From Streptomyces sp. TP-A0356 (GTDB lineage: Bacteria > Actinomycetota > Actinomycetes > Streptomycetales > Streptomycetaceae), in NCBI RefSeq assembly GCF_001417775.1, contig NZ_BBZJ01000022.1:1-64000 (forward strand): a DNA stretch of 64,000 nucleotides, in the 5' to 3' direction. Below, in pieces: positions 17,301 to 24,801 of the stretch. The translations under genes and the position numbers were made by a program. The notes under the pieces are model-generated. The model had not been told where the DNA came from, searched no databases, and saw only the letters and a list, made by a program, of their open reading frames with translations. Positions within the stretch are counted from its first letter, which is position 1. Every line of letters begins with the position of its first letter.

Positions 17301-17649
17301 GTTCCCCGGACAGCCCGGACCGGGTCAGTTCCCCGGACAGCCCGGACCGGGTCAGTTCCCCGGACAGCCCGGACCGGGTCAGTTCCCCGGACAGCCCGGA
17401 CCGGGTCAGTTCCCGGGTCGACAGATCCCCGGTCAGCAGATCCCCGGTCAGCAGATCCCGGGGCAGCCCGCGCCCGGCCAGGTCCCGCCGCAGCCGCAGC
17501 ATCCCGCCCAGGGGTACCCGCAGCCGGACCAGGCCGCACAGCCACAGCCCGCATCCGGACAGCCCTACCCGCCGGCCCAGCAGCCCTACCCGCCGCAGCC
17601 GTACCCGGGTCAGGCCCCGCCCCCGCCCCCGCCGTCGCCCGAGCGGTAG
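14338..17649 (+). CDS. Proline-rich ParA/MinD-like ATPase resembling EspI of ESX systems
   Basis: This is a 1,103-residue protein from a GTG start behind AGGAGGA. Residues 1-650 are disordered, acidic then Ala/Pro-rich, with about seven YGFP motifs (GGYGFPQP, AGYGFPGP) between roughly 440 and 620. From about 705 comes a SIMIBI-class P-loop domain: KGGVGKTT at 718-725 with the deviant Walker A lysine, then DANPDAGTLGRRV and a Walker-B-type LTDSGTG. The last 130 residues are GQFPGQPGP repeats. EspI-type proteins in mycobacterial ESX loci share this proline-rich plus P-loop architecture. In S. coelicolor a homologue closes the type VII secretion locus; here no ESX genes are present, so its partner is unclear. 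It may still position or regulate an envelope complex. Confidence 0.8.
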   Translation: MSSDRNGIRGGWASPDDDQSDAESAVEVTGEFTIDYAPPAWYTQNASGGSDTSSATADAQAQAAPAPPAPPAPVPPAPPGPSAEGAMPVPPAPVGEPAPVPDEASGDGFPVWTPPADAPIAAPSGGELDSGATMRLSPVALKHEFEQLAAASKAAEDVAPGTAEAEKTNDGAHDGGDFELTAPSTDAAATASGDARDSGGPEAGTSDGPGSERGSAAADASEAADAGGSGPAPQALGEAGDETPGDSVASDADATEAGTETAAEAASPSADATDRDADGDREGSTGEAASRVDEPADAVPTDAVPTDAVPTDAEPTHIVPAEPADAVPGGAPGEFDAPPAPPASPDASGTPQAPLGWAPPPVPQSAVPPLPPAYQPAAPGPAAHWPTGPGPADAPHPAAQSAAAAQEQPQSPVPPQQPFQPQAPQAAPTAWPQNAAQSEASRAGYGFPQPDAPAPMPPAPPAQGGYGFPQPEPSTPPVPPQAGYGFPGPGVPTAPAPSTPTSSTPASQPGYGFPGPDAPVPAQGGYGFPQPSAPAPMPNAQAPAPAPQPNPQAQPPAAPVPSPAPEAQAPRPGVPAAAPRPAVPQPPAPQAGYGFPPQAAAPNASAQPGGYGFPQPPAQPQPPVDPRVGAAWPQPVQHDQRQPTNPGAAPLGYTAAVELSSDRLLNNKRQKAKSTRPAGGGGRFKLGGKKEEAERQRKLDLIRTPVLSCYRIAVISLKGGVGKTTTTTALGSTLATERQDKILAIDANPDAGTLGRRVRRETGATIRDLVQAIPYLNSYMDIRRFTSQAPSGLEIIANDVDPAVSTTFNDEDYRRAIDVLGKQYPIILTDSGTGLLYSAMRGVLDLADQLIIISTPSVDGASSASTTLDWLSAHGYADLVARSITVISGVRETGKMIKVEDIVAHFETRCRGVVVVPFDEHLAAGAEVDLDMMRPKVREAYFTLAAMVAEDIARHQQSHGLWTSDGNPPPVAAPPLPGQIPGQHVPGQFPGQPGPGQFPGQPGPGQFPGQPGPGQFPGQPGPGQFPGRQIPGQQIPGQQIPGQPAPGQVPPQPQHPAQGYPQPDQAAQPQPASGQPYPPAQQPYPPQPYPGQAPPPPPPSPER
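17299..17406 (+). repeat. Four perfect 27-bp repeats inside the EspI-like gene
   Basis: Four head-to-tail copies of a 27-bp unit (beginning CAGTTCCCCGGACAGCCC) encode the nonapeptide QFPGQPGPG. They are followed by a partial copy and three related GQQIP units. Exact DNA identity points to recent slippage or recombination. Confidence 0.9.
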
Positions 17650-17683
17650 ACGGCCGGCCTCCCCCAGGGAGGCATGCCCGCGC

Positions 17684-17727
17684 ACAGCGGGGCGGCCCGC
17701 GCCTGATGGCGTGGGCCGCCCCGCTGT
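17684..17727. terminator. Bidirectional terminator between EspI-like gene and ribF
   Basis: A perfect 15-bp stem (ACAGCGGGGCGGCCC 17684-17698 / 17713-17727) extends inward by GCC/GGC after a two-base mismatch. It is placed between convergent genes. A smaller GCCTCCC/GGGAGGC hairpin sits at 17657-17673. Confidence 0.75.
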
Positions 17728-17752
17728 CGTACGAGTGCCGGGATGCCCGGAC

Positions 17753-18706
17753 TCACCCGGCTTCGTGCGCCGCGATCAGCTCCCGGCAGCGCTTCACGTC
17801 CTGCGCCATCTGCTCCAGCAGGGCGTCCAGCGACTCGAACCTGGCCTGGCCACGGACGAACGCGAGGAAGTCGACGGCGACGTGGAGGCCGTAGAGGTCC
17901 AGTCCCACCCGGTCGATGGCGTACGCCTCCACGGTCCGCTCGGTGCCGTCGAACTGCGGGTTCGTGCCGACGGAGATCGCGGCCGGCATCGCCTCGCCGC
18001 CGACGTGCAGCCAGCCCGCGTAGACGCCATCGGCCGGGATCGCGGTGTGCGGCAGGGTCTCGACGTTGGCGGTCGGGAAGCCCATCTCCCGGCCGCGCTG
18101 GGCGCCGCGCACCACCACGCCCTCGACCCGGTGCGGACGCCCGAGGATCTCGCGCGCTCCCTCGACATCGCCCTCGGCGATCAGCCGCCGGGTGAGGGTG
18201 GAGGAGAAGGGTTCGCCGCCGCCCGCCTCTCCGCACACGTAGAGGTCCACGACCTCGACGTCGAAGTCGTACGTCTTGCCCTGCTCGGCGAGGAAGTCCA
18301 CGTTCCCGGCGGCCCTGTGGCCGAAGCGGAAGTTCGGGCCCTCGACCACGGCCTTGGCGTGCAGCTTGTCCACCAGGACCTTGACCACGAAGTCGGCCGG
18401 CGAGAGCCGGGAGAACTCGGTGGTGAAGGGGAGGATGAGGACCGCGTCGACCCCCAGCTCCGCCATCAGTTCGGCGCGGCGGTGGTGCGGGGCGAGCAGC
18501 GGCGGGTGACTGCCGGGGCGTACGACCTCGCTGGGGTGCGGGTCGAAGGTCACGACGACCGAGGGAACGCCCAGCTCACGGGCGCGTTCCACGGCATGCC
18601 GGATGATCAGCTGGTGTCCGCGGTGGACTCCGTCGTAGGAGCCGATGGTGACGACGCTGCGCCCCCAGTCCTCGGGGATGTCCTCCAAGCCACGCCAGCG
18701 CTGCAC
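17753..18706 (-). CDS. ribF: Bifunctional riboflavin kinase / FAD synthetase (RibF)
   Basis: This 317-residue enzyme turns riboflavin into FMN and then FAD. The N-terminal nucleotidyltransferase domain starts with the HxGH-type loop GSYDGVHRGHQ (about 22-32); the C-terminal kinase domain carries GFPTANV, whose PTAN motif binds ATP and flavin. The GTG start at 18706 has GAGGAGCGG upstream. It follows truB on the same strand but is separated by a hairpin and 481 bp, so it is probably transcribed on its own. Confidence 0.95.
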   Translation of the reverse strand: MQRWRGLEDIPEDWGRSVVTIGSYDGVHRGHQLIIRHAVERARELGVPSVVVTFDPHPSEVVRPGSHPPLLAPHHRRAELMAELGVDAVLILPFTTEFSRLSPADFVVKVLVDKLHAKAVVEGPNFRFGHRAAGNVDFLAEQGKTYDFDVEVVDLYVCGEAGGGEPFSSTLTRRLIAEGDVEGAREILGRPHRVEGVVVRGAQRGREMGFPTANVETLPHTAIPADGVYAGWLHVGGEAMPAAISVGTNPQFDGTERTVEAYAIDRVGLDLYGLHVAVDFLAFVRGQARFESLDALLEQMAQDVKRCRELIAAHEAG

Positions 18707-19138
18707 TGTGACCGCTCCTCGTCGAACCCGTGTCCGTGTCTGCCTCATACGCAGGTCTAAGGGTGCCATGCCGGGTGCCCTCCGCTTGCATCGGCATGGA
18801 GGCTGTGACGGGCAGCACGCGGCCCCCGGGGGCCGCGGCGGTCAGGCGGGCACCCGGGGGCCCACGAGGTTCTCGATCATGCCCGGGTGCTCGGGCCGGG
18901 CAGGACGGCCCACTCACCGCGCGCAGCAGCGCGTCCAGTACTCACTCGTGCGCCTGTACGACCCTCGAACCTCCCCCCGGTGCCTGGATCCGACGGTGGG
19001 CCGATGGTGATCAGCGGAACAGATCTTGCCGCGAACGCGCCCCTTTCCGCTCCCTCGGTTCACTCCGAGCGCCTGCTCATTGGGGTGAATAGGAGAGAGG
19101 GGATGGATACACCTCTGTGAGGGGGAACCAAGGGGGGA
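18707..19138 (-). other. Gene-free spacer and probable long leader upstream of ribF
   Basis: No convincing gene is present. A possible minus-strand promoter (TTGGTT and TATCCA, at 19126-19131 and 19104-19109 on plus, 16 bp apart) would give a leader of about 390 bases. GGCCCCCGGGGGCC at 18821-18834 is a perfect palindrome. I looked for, and do not see, the conserved blocks of an FMN riboswitch. Confidence 0.4.
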
Positions 19139-19179
19139 CCGTGGAGCGGCGGCTCGAACCCGTGATCGCCGCTCCACGG
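19139..19179 (-). terminator. Terminator of the rbfA-truB unit
   Basis: A perfect 13-bp stem (CCGTGGAGCGGCG 19139-19151 / 19167-19179) with a 15-base loop lies nine bases past the truB stop codon. Confidence 0.7.
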
Positions 19180-19187
19180 GCAGGACG

Positions 19188-20093
19188 TCAGCCGAAGACG
19201 GCCAGGCTCTTGGCCTTGCCCCGCAGATCCTCCACGAGTGCGAGGAACCGGCCCTCCGGGGCGAAGACGGCCACCGGGCCGACACCCACGTACTCGTCGG
19301 GCATCTCCAGGCGCACACCGTTCGTGAGCAGCCGGGCCCGCTTGGCGTCGACGTCCCAGCGGGGGAACGCGGCCGCGGCGGCGTCGGCGATCGGCATCAC
19401 GGTCAGCTCCTCCTGGAGTTGGTCCAGGGTGCGGGCCGAGTCCAGCTTGTAGGGTCCGACGCGGGTGCGGCGCAGGGCGGTGAGGTGGCCGCCGACGCCG
19501 AGGTCGGCGCCCAGATCGCGGGCGAGGGCCCGGATGTACGTGCCGGACGAGCAGACCACGGACACCAGCAGGTCCCGGACCGGGGTGCCGTTCTCGGCGA
19601 CGGCGTCGCGGACGTCGTACACCGCGAAGGAGGAGACCCTGACCGGCCGGGCGGGGATCTCGAAGTCCTCACCCTCCCGCGCTCGCTTGTACGACCGCAC
19701 GCCGTCGATCTTGATGGCGCTGACCTTGGACGGCACCTGCAGGATGTCGCCGGTGAGCTTGGCCACCCCGGCGTCGATGGCCTCGCGGGTGACCTGGGAG
19801 GCGTCGATGGAGGAGGTGACCTCCCCCTCGGCGTCGTCCGTGACGGTGTTCTGCCCCAGCCGGATGGTTCCCACGTACTCCTTCTCGGTGAGGGCGAGGT
19901 GCCCGAGGAGCTTGGTGGCCTTCTCCACGCCGAGGACGAGCACGCCGGTCGCCATCGGGTCGAGGGTGCCCGCGTGGCCGACGCGCCGCGTCTTCGCGAT
20001 CCCCCGCATCTTGGCGACGACGTCGTGCGAAGTGAAGCCCGACGGCTTGTCGACGATGACGAGGCCGTCGGGCGTGGTGTGCTGCCGGGTCAT
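19188..20093 (-). CDS. truB: tRNA pseudouridine(55) synthase TruB
   Basis: This 301-residue enzyme makes the universal pseudouridine 55 in the T loop of tRNAs. The catalytic motif GHAGTLDPMATG places the nucleophilic aspartate at residue 45; a C-terminal PUA-like segment follows. The ATG overlaps the rbfA stop codon by 4 bp (ATGA), so the pair is translationally coupled. Confidence 0.96.
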   Translation of the reverse strand: MTRQHTTPDGLVIVDKPSGFTSHDVVAKMRGIAKTRRVGHAGTLDPMATGVLVLGVEKATKLLGHLALTEKEYVGTIRLGQNTVTDDAEGEVTSSIDASQVTREAIDAGVAKLTGDILQVPSKVSAIKIDGVRSYKRAREGEDFEIPARPVRVSSFAVYDVRDAVAENGTPVRDLLVSVVCSSGTYIRALARDLGADLGVGGHLTALRRTRVGPYKLDSARTLDQLQEELTVMPIADAAAAAFPRWDVDAKRARLLTNGVRLEMPDEYVGVGPVAVFAPEGRFLALVEDLRGKAKSLAVFG

Positions 20094-20542
20094 TCTGCGG
20101 TGTCGTCCGTCTCGTCCTCGGAGCCGGGCTTGCGGTACGGGTCGGCGTCACCGGCGTACGCGGCGCCCGTCGCCGCCTCGCGTACCTTCGCGTCGGAGGC
20201 GCGCGCCTTGTCGAGGAGGTTCTCGATCGTCCGGGCGGTGTCCGGGAGGGCGTCCGCGACGAAGGTGAGGGTCGGCGTGAACTTCACGCCCGCAGCCCGT
20301 CCGACCTCGGAGCGCAGGATGCCCTTGGCGCTCTCCAGTCCGGCGGCCGCGGCCTTCCGCTCCTCCTCGTCCCCGTACACCGTGTAGAAGACGGTCGCCT
20401 CCCGCAGATCACCCGTGACCCGGGTGTCCGTGATGGTGACGTGCGAGCCGAGCCGCGGGTCCTTGATCCCGCGCTGCAGCTTCTGGGCCACCACCTCTCG
20501 GATGAGGTCCGCCAGCCTCTTAGCCCGCGCGTTGTCGGCCAC
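20090..20542 (-). CDS. rbfA: Ribosome-binding factor A
   Basis: This 150-residue KH-fold factor helps mature the 16S rRNA 5' end in 30S subunits. Family sequence is clear from ADLIREVVAQKLQRGIKDPRLG through VFYTVYGDEEER; the C-terminus is an acidic tail. The GTG start at 20542 has GGGAGA upstream. It lies between ylxP (38 bp upstream) and truB (4-bp overlap). Confidence 0.95.
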   Translation of the reverse strand: MADNARAKRLADLIREVVAQKLQRGIKDPRLGSHVTITDTRVTGDLREATVFYTVYGDEEERKAAAAGLESAKGILRSEVGRAAGVKFTPTLTFVADALPDTARTIENLLDKARASDAKVREAATGAAYAGDADPYRKPGSEDETDDTAE

Positions 20543-20580
20543 TGGTCCGTCTCCCGTTCTTTCCTGTCTGTGTTCTTCGG

Positions 20581-20874
20581 TCAGTCGTCGTCGCCGTGGA
20601 AGCGCCGTCGCACGGACAGCAGTTCCACCTCGGGGCGCCCGGCGACCAGCCGTTCGCACCGGTCCAGTACGTCCGTCACATGTCCGGCGTCGCCGGAGAC
20701 CATCGCGAGCCCGATCACGGCCCGCCGATGGAGGTTCAGATGGTCCACCTCGGCGGCGCTCACCGCGTACTTCCGCTGGAGCTCGGCGACGATCGGGCGG
20801 ACGACGGAGCGCTTCTCCTTCAGCGAACGTACGTCGCCGAGGAGCAGGTCGAAGGACAGAGTCCCCACATACAT
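20581..20874 (-). CDS. DUF503 / YlxP-like protein
   Basis: This 97-residue protein begins MYVGTLSFDLLLGD, with the family segments SLKEKRSVVRPI and VDHLNLHRRAVIGLAMVSGD. DUF503 proteins have a ferredoxin-like fold and sit in the infB-rbfA cluster of many bacteria; a role in ribosome assembly is suspected but unproven. The ATG at 20874 matches family length, although the frame continues upstream. Confidence 0.88.
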   Translation of the reverse strand: MYVGTLSFDLLLGDVRSLKEKRSVVRPIVAELQRKYAVSAAEVDHLNLHRRAVIGLAMVSGDAGHVTDVLDRCERLVAGRPEVELLSVRRRFHGDDD

Positions 20875-21064
20875 GTGTGTACCCGGATGACCCGCCGGTA
20901 CGGGATCGATGGCCCCGCCGTCGGTATGGGCAGGGACACGAAAACCGTACAACGAACGCCCGAAGCGCTCGACGGGGTTTTCCGCGGGGGGCGGCCCCGG
21001 CAAGTCTGCGCACGACCAGCCCGTCCGGTGCCCGAGGACGAGGCCGTTTCGGCCGAAGCCGGAG

Positions 21065-21086
21065 CCTGGGGGCGGCAGCCCCCAGG
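21065..21086 (-). terminator. Hairpin between infB and the DUF503 gene
   Basis: A perfect 9-bp stem (CCTGGGGGC 21065-21073 / 21078-21086) with a four-base loop lies in the 278-bp spacer downstream of infB. It could partly end infB transcripts. Confidence 0.5.
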
Positions 21087-21152
21087 ACGGCAAGGGCGGC
21101 CGACGGGGAGATGTCCCCGCCGGCCGACCTCACGCTTCGGCCGAGCCCGCCG

Positions 21153-24100
21153 TCAGGCGCGCGGCTTCTCGCGCATCTCGTACGTCGCGATGACGTCGTC
21201 GACCTTGATGTCGTTGAAGTTTCCGAGGTTGATACCACCCTCGAAGCCTTCGCGGATCTCGGTGACGTCGTCCTTGAAGCGACGCAGACCCTCGATGGTG
21301 AGGTTCTCCGCGACCACCTTGCCGTCGCGGATGAGGCGGGCCTTGGTGTTCCGCCTGACCTCGCCGGAGCGGATGAGAACACCCGCGATGTTGCCCAGCT
21401 TGGACGACTTGAAGACCTCGCGGATCTCCGCCGTACCGAGCTCGACCTCCTCGAACTCCGGCTTGAGCATGCCCTTGAGGGCCGCCTCGATCTCCTCGAT
21501 CGCCTGGTAGATGACCGAGTAGTACCGGACGTCCACGCCCTCGCGCTCGGCCATCTGCGCCGCACGGCCCGCCGCGCGCACGTTGAAGCCGATCACGATG
21601 GCGTCCGAGCCCATCGCCAGGTCGATGTCCGACTCCGTGACCGCACCGACGCCGCGGTGCAGCACCCGGATGTCGACCTCCTCGCCGACGTCCAGCTGGA
21701 GCAGGGAGGACTCCAGTGCCTCGACCGAACCAGAAGCGTCACCCTTGATGATCAGGTTCAGCTGCTGGACCTCGCCGGCCTTGAGCACCTTGTCCAGGTC
21801 CTCGAGGGACACACGGCGCGTGCGCTTGGCGAACGCCGCGTTCCGCTCGCGGGCGGCGCGCTTCTCCGCGATCTGGCGGGCCGTACGGTCCTCCTCGACC
21901 ACGATGAAGTTGTCGCCGGCACCCGGGACGTTGGTCAGACCCAGGACCTGCACCGGCGTCGACGGGCCTGCCTCGGCCACGTTGTTGCCGTTGTCGTCGA
22001 GCATCGCCCGGACGCGGCCATACGCGTCGCCGACCACCATCGTGTCGCCGACCCGCAGCGTGCCTCGCTGGACGAGGACCGTCGCCACGGCACCGCGGCC
22101 GCGGTCGAGACGGGACTCGATCGAGATGCCCTGCGCGTCCTGGTTCGGGTTGGCCCGGAGGTCCAGAGCGGCGTCGGCGGTCAGGACGACCGCCTCCAGG
22201 AGGCTGTCGATGTGCAGACCCTGCTTGGCGGAGATGTCGACGAACATCGTGTCGCCGCCGTACTCCTCGGCCACCAGGCCGTACTCGGTCAGCTGACCGC
22301 GCACCTTGGTCGGGTCCGCGCCCTCGACGTCGATCTTGTTGACCGCGACCACGATCGGCACCTCGGCCGCCTTGGCGTGGTTCAGCGCCTCGACCGTCTG
22401 CGGCATCACACCGTCGTTGGCCGCCACCACGAGGATCGCGATGTCGGTCGACTTCGCACCACGGGCACGCATGGCGGTGAACGCCTCGTGACCCGGGGTG
22501 TCGATGAAGGTGATCGCCCGGCCCTCGCCGTTGACCTCGGTCGCGACCTGGTAGGCACCGATGTGCTGGGTGATGCCGCCGGCCTCGCCCGCGATGACGT
22601 TCGTCTTGCGGATGGCGTCGAGCAGGCGGGTCTTGCCGTGGTCGACGTGGCCCATGACGGTGACGACCGGCGGGCGGACCACCAGGTCCTCCTCGTCGCC
22701 CTCGTCCTCACCGAACTCCAGGTCGAAGGACTCGAGCAGCTCGCGGTCCTCCTCCTCCGGGCTGACGATCTGAACCGTGTAGTTCATCTCGCCGGCCAGG
22801 AGCTGCAGCGTCTCGTCGGAGACGGACTGCGTGGCCGTGACCATCTCGCCCAGGTTCATCATGACCGCGACGAGCGACGCCGGGTTGGCGTTGATCTTCT
22901 CCGCGAAGTCGGTGAGCGACGCACCGCGCGACAGGCGAATGGTCTCGCCACCGCCGCGAGGCAGCATCACACCGCCGACCGACGGGGCCTGCATGGCCTC
23001 GTACTCCTGACGGCGCTGCCGCTTCGACTTGCGGCCACGACGCGCCGGACCGCCGGGACGGCCGAACGCACCCTGCGTGCCACCACGGCCGCCGGGACCA
23101 CCGGGACGACCGCCGAAGCCGGGACGGCCACCGCCGCCACCGGCGAAACCACCGCCGGCACCGGGAGCGCCGCCACCACCGGGACGACCGGCGAAACCAC
23201 CGCCGGCACCGGGACGACCGCCGCCGCCACCACCGGGACGGCCGGCGAAGCCGCCGCCACCGCCGGGACGACCGCCGCCGCCGGGACGACCGGCACCGGC
23301 CGGGCCACGGCCGCCGCCGGGCCCCGGGCGCGGGCCGGCAGCGGGACGCTGCGGCATCATGCCGGGGTTCGGACGCGGACCGGCGGGACCGCCGCCGGGA
23401 CGCGGACCGCCGCCCTGCGGACGGGGCATACCGCCCGGAGTCGGCCGGGAGCCGCCCGGAGCCTGCGGACGCGGGCCGCCGCCGGCCGCACCCTGCGGAC
23501 GGGGGCCACCCTGGCCCGCACCCTGCGGACGCGGGGCACCGCCCGGCCGGGGCGCCTGGGGGCGCGCCATACCGGTCGAGCCACCGGACGTGAAGGGGTT
23601 GTTGCCCGGGCGGGGACCCGCCGGACGGGCACCCGATCGCTGACCCGGAGCACCGGGACGCGCACCGCCGGGACGCGCACCCTGAGCGCCACCCTGGCCC
23701 TGCCCCTGGCCGGGCGCGCCCGGCCGAGCACCGGGCTTGGGGGCGCCGGGGCCGGGACGGGCACCCGGGCGCGGGGCCTGGGCAGCCGGGCGCGGAGTCT
23801 GGGCAGCCGGAGTCGCCGGCGGTGCCGTGAACTCGGGCGCACCCGGGGCCGGGGTCGCCGGAGCGGGTCGCGGCGCGGGCTTCGGACCCGGCGTCGGACG
23901 CGGACCCGAGGTCGGGGCCGCGGGCCGCTCGGCCGCCGGAGGCTTGGGCGCCGCCGGGCGCGGGGCAGCCGGACGCGCGGCCTGCGCCGGGGAGGGCGCG
24001 GCCGGCTTCGCCGGGGAGGCCTTGCGGGGGCCGGTGGGCTTCGCGCCACCGCCGTTGCCCTGCTGCAAGGCGTCAGTCAGCTTGCGTACTACGGGCGCCT

Positions 24101-24215
24101 CGATAGTCGAGGACGCCGAACGGACGAATTCACCGAGTTCCTGGAGCTTGGCCATGACGACCTTGCTCTCCACACCGAACTCCTTGGCGAGTTCGTAGAC
24201 CCGGACCTTAGCCAC
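21153..24215 (-). CDS. infB: Translation initiation factor IF-2
   Basis: This 1,020-residue GTPase brings fMet-tRNA to the 30S subunit. An IF2_N helical module lies at 1-55, followed by a very long Pro/Gly/Arg linker (about 60-395) with repeats such as FAGRPGGGGG, typical of Streptomyces. A second IF2_N module follows, then the G domain with GHVDHGKT at 522-529, DTPGHEAF and NKID, and finally domains II-IV. The GTG start has AAAGGAG upstream. It lies 147 bp after ylxR in the nusA operon. Confidence 0.97.
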   Translation of the reverse strand: MAKVRVYELAKEFGVESKVVMAKLQELGEFVRSASSTIEAPVVRKLTDALQQGNGGGAKPTGPRKASPAKPAAPSPAQAARPAAPRPAAPKPPAAERPAAPTSGPRPTPGPKPAPRPAPATPAPGAPEFTAPPATPAAQTPRPAAQAPRPGARPGPGAPKPGARPGAPGQGQGQGGAQGARPGGARPGAPGQRSGARPAGPRPGNNPFTSGGSTGMARPQAPRPGGAPRPQGAGQGGPRPQGAAGGGPRPQAPGGSRPTPGGMPRPQGGGPRPGGGPAGPRPNPGMMPQRPAAGPRPGPGGGRGPAGAGRPGGGGRPGGGGGFAGRPGGGGGGRPGAGGGFAGRPGGGGAPGAGGGFAGGGGGRPGFGGRPGGPGGRGGTQGAFGRPGGPARRGRKSKRQRRQEYEAMQAPSVGGVMLPRGGGETIRLSRGASLTDFAEKINANPASLVAVMMNLGEMVTATQSVSDETLQLLAGEMNYTVQIVSPEEEDRELLESFDLEFGEDEGDEEDLVVRPPVVTVMGHVDHGKTRLLDAIRKTNVIAGEAGGITQHIGAYQVATEVNGEGRAITFIDTPGHEAFTAMRARGAKSTDIAILVVAANDGVMPQTVEALNHAKAAEVPIVVAVNKIDVEGADPTKVRGQLTEYGLVAEEYGGDTMFVDISAKQGLHIDSLLEAVVLTADAALDLRANPNQDAQGISIESRLDRGRGAVATVLVQRGTLRVGDTMVVGDAYGRVRAMLDDNGNNVAEAGPSTPVQVLGLTNVPGAGDNFIVVEEDRTARQIAEKRAARERNAAFAKRTRRVSLEDLDKVLKAGEVQQLNLIIKGDASGSVEALESSLLQLDVGEEVDIRVLHRGVGAVTESDIDLAMGSDAIVIGFNVRAAGRAAQMAEREGVDVRYYSVIYQAIEEIEAALKGMLKPEFEEVELGTAEIREVFKSSKLGNIAGVLIRSGEVRRNTKARLIRDGKVVAENLTIEGLRRFKDDVTEIREGFEGGINLGNFNDIKVDDVIATYEMREKPRA

Positions 24216-24263
24216 TTCGCTCCTTTGAGGTCCGGGTTGCGGCCGGACCGTCGCTAGTTCATG

Positions 24264-24296
24264 GGCGTACTCATCGCGTACTCATCGAGTGCTCAT
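24264..24296. repeat. Three 11-bp tandem repeats between ylxR and infB
   Basis: GCGTACTCATC occurs twice exactly, followed by GAGTGCTCATC, in the 147-bp ylxR-infB spacer. It would lie in the infB part of the operon mRNA, about 50-80 bases upstream of the start codon. Confidence 0.8.
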
Positions 24297-24362
24297 CGCA
24301 ATCTCGACCTGCTTTCGACTCGCGAGGTACCAGGCCGCACGGGGTTCTCCGTACGGCACGTC

Positions 24363-24674
24363 TTACGGTGTTGCCTGCTCGGCAAGGTGCTGCCGGCAAC
24401 CTTCCGCCCGCTCGACATGCCGGCGCAACGCCTTTATGTCGAGCGGTCCCGGGACGCGCAGCGCCCGCGGGAACGCCCGGCGGCGCACCGCCAGGTCGAG
24501 ACAGGCCAGGGCCGGGTGTACATACGCACCCCGGCCGGGAAGCGTACCGCGAGGATCGGGGACGCAGACGTCCTCGACCACCACGGTACGCAGTAGTTCG
24601 ATCTTGGCCGCTCGCTCCCGGCACCCCACACAGGTGCGCTCAGGGCATGCGCGGGCATGCGTCCGGCCAGACAC
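24363..24674 (-). CDS. YlxR family nucleic-acid-binding protein
   Basis: This 103-residue protein has the DUF448/YlxR hallmarks: RTCVGCRERAAKIELLR near residue 13 and GRGAYVHP near 47. YlxR proteins lie between nusA and infB in many bacteria and are thought to bind RNA or act on transcription. The GTG start at 24674 has GGGGAGG upstream. The flanking spacers (127 and 147 bp) are unusually long for this operon. Confidence 0.9.
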   Translation of the reverse strand: MSGRTHARACPERTCVGCRERAAKIELLRTVVVEDVCVPDPRGTLPGRGAYVHPALACLDLAVRRRAFPRALRVPGPLDIKALRRHVERAEGCRQHLAEQATP

Positions 24675-24801
24675 GCTTAAGTCTACCTCCCCGCAGCGAC
24701 CTCACCCCTTTGGGGCAAGAATCGAACAGTTGCTGCGCATCAAACTGTCGTGTTCTCAGCGGCACACGGCCGGGATCTATTCCCCGCCGAGGTCACAGTC
24801 C

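Noticed and set aside
18887..19120. 77-codon plus-strand gene between ribF and truB
   Set aside because: No ribosome site or family resemblance, and it ends just before the truB terminator.
18707..19138. FMN riboswitch upstream of ribF
   Set aside because: The conserved sequence blocks of the RFN element are not present on the minus strand.
20415..24257. 1,280-codon plus-strand frame
   Set aside because: It is the antisense shadow of infB, rbfA and the DUF503 gene; its Gly/Thr/Arg repeats mirror the IF-2 linker.
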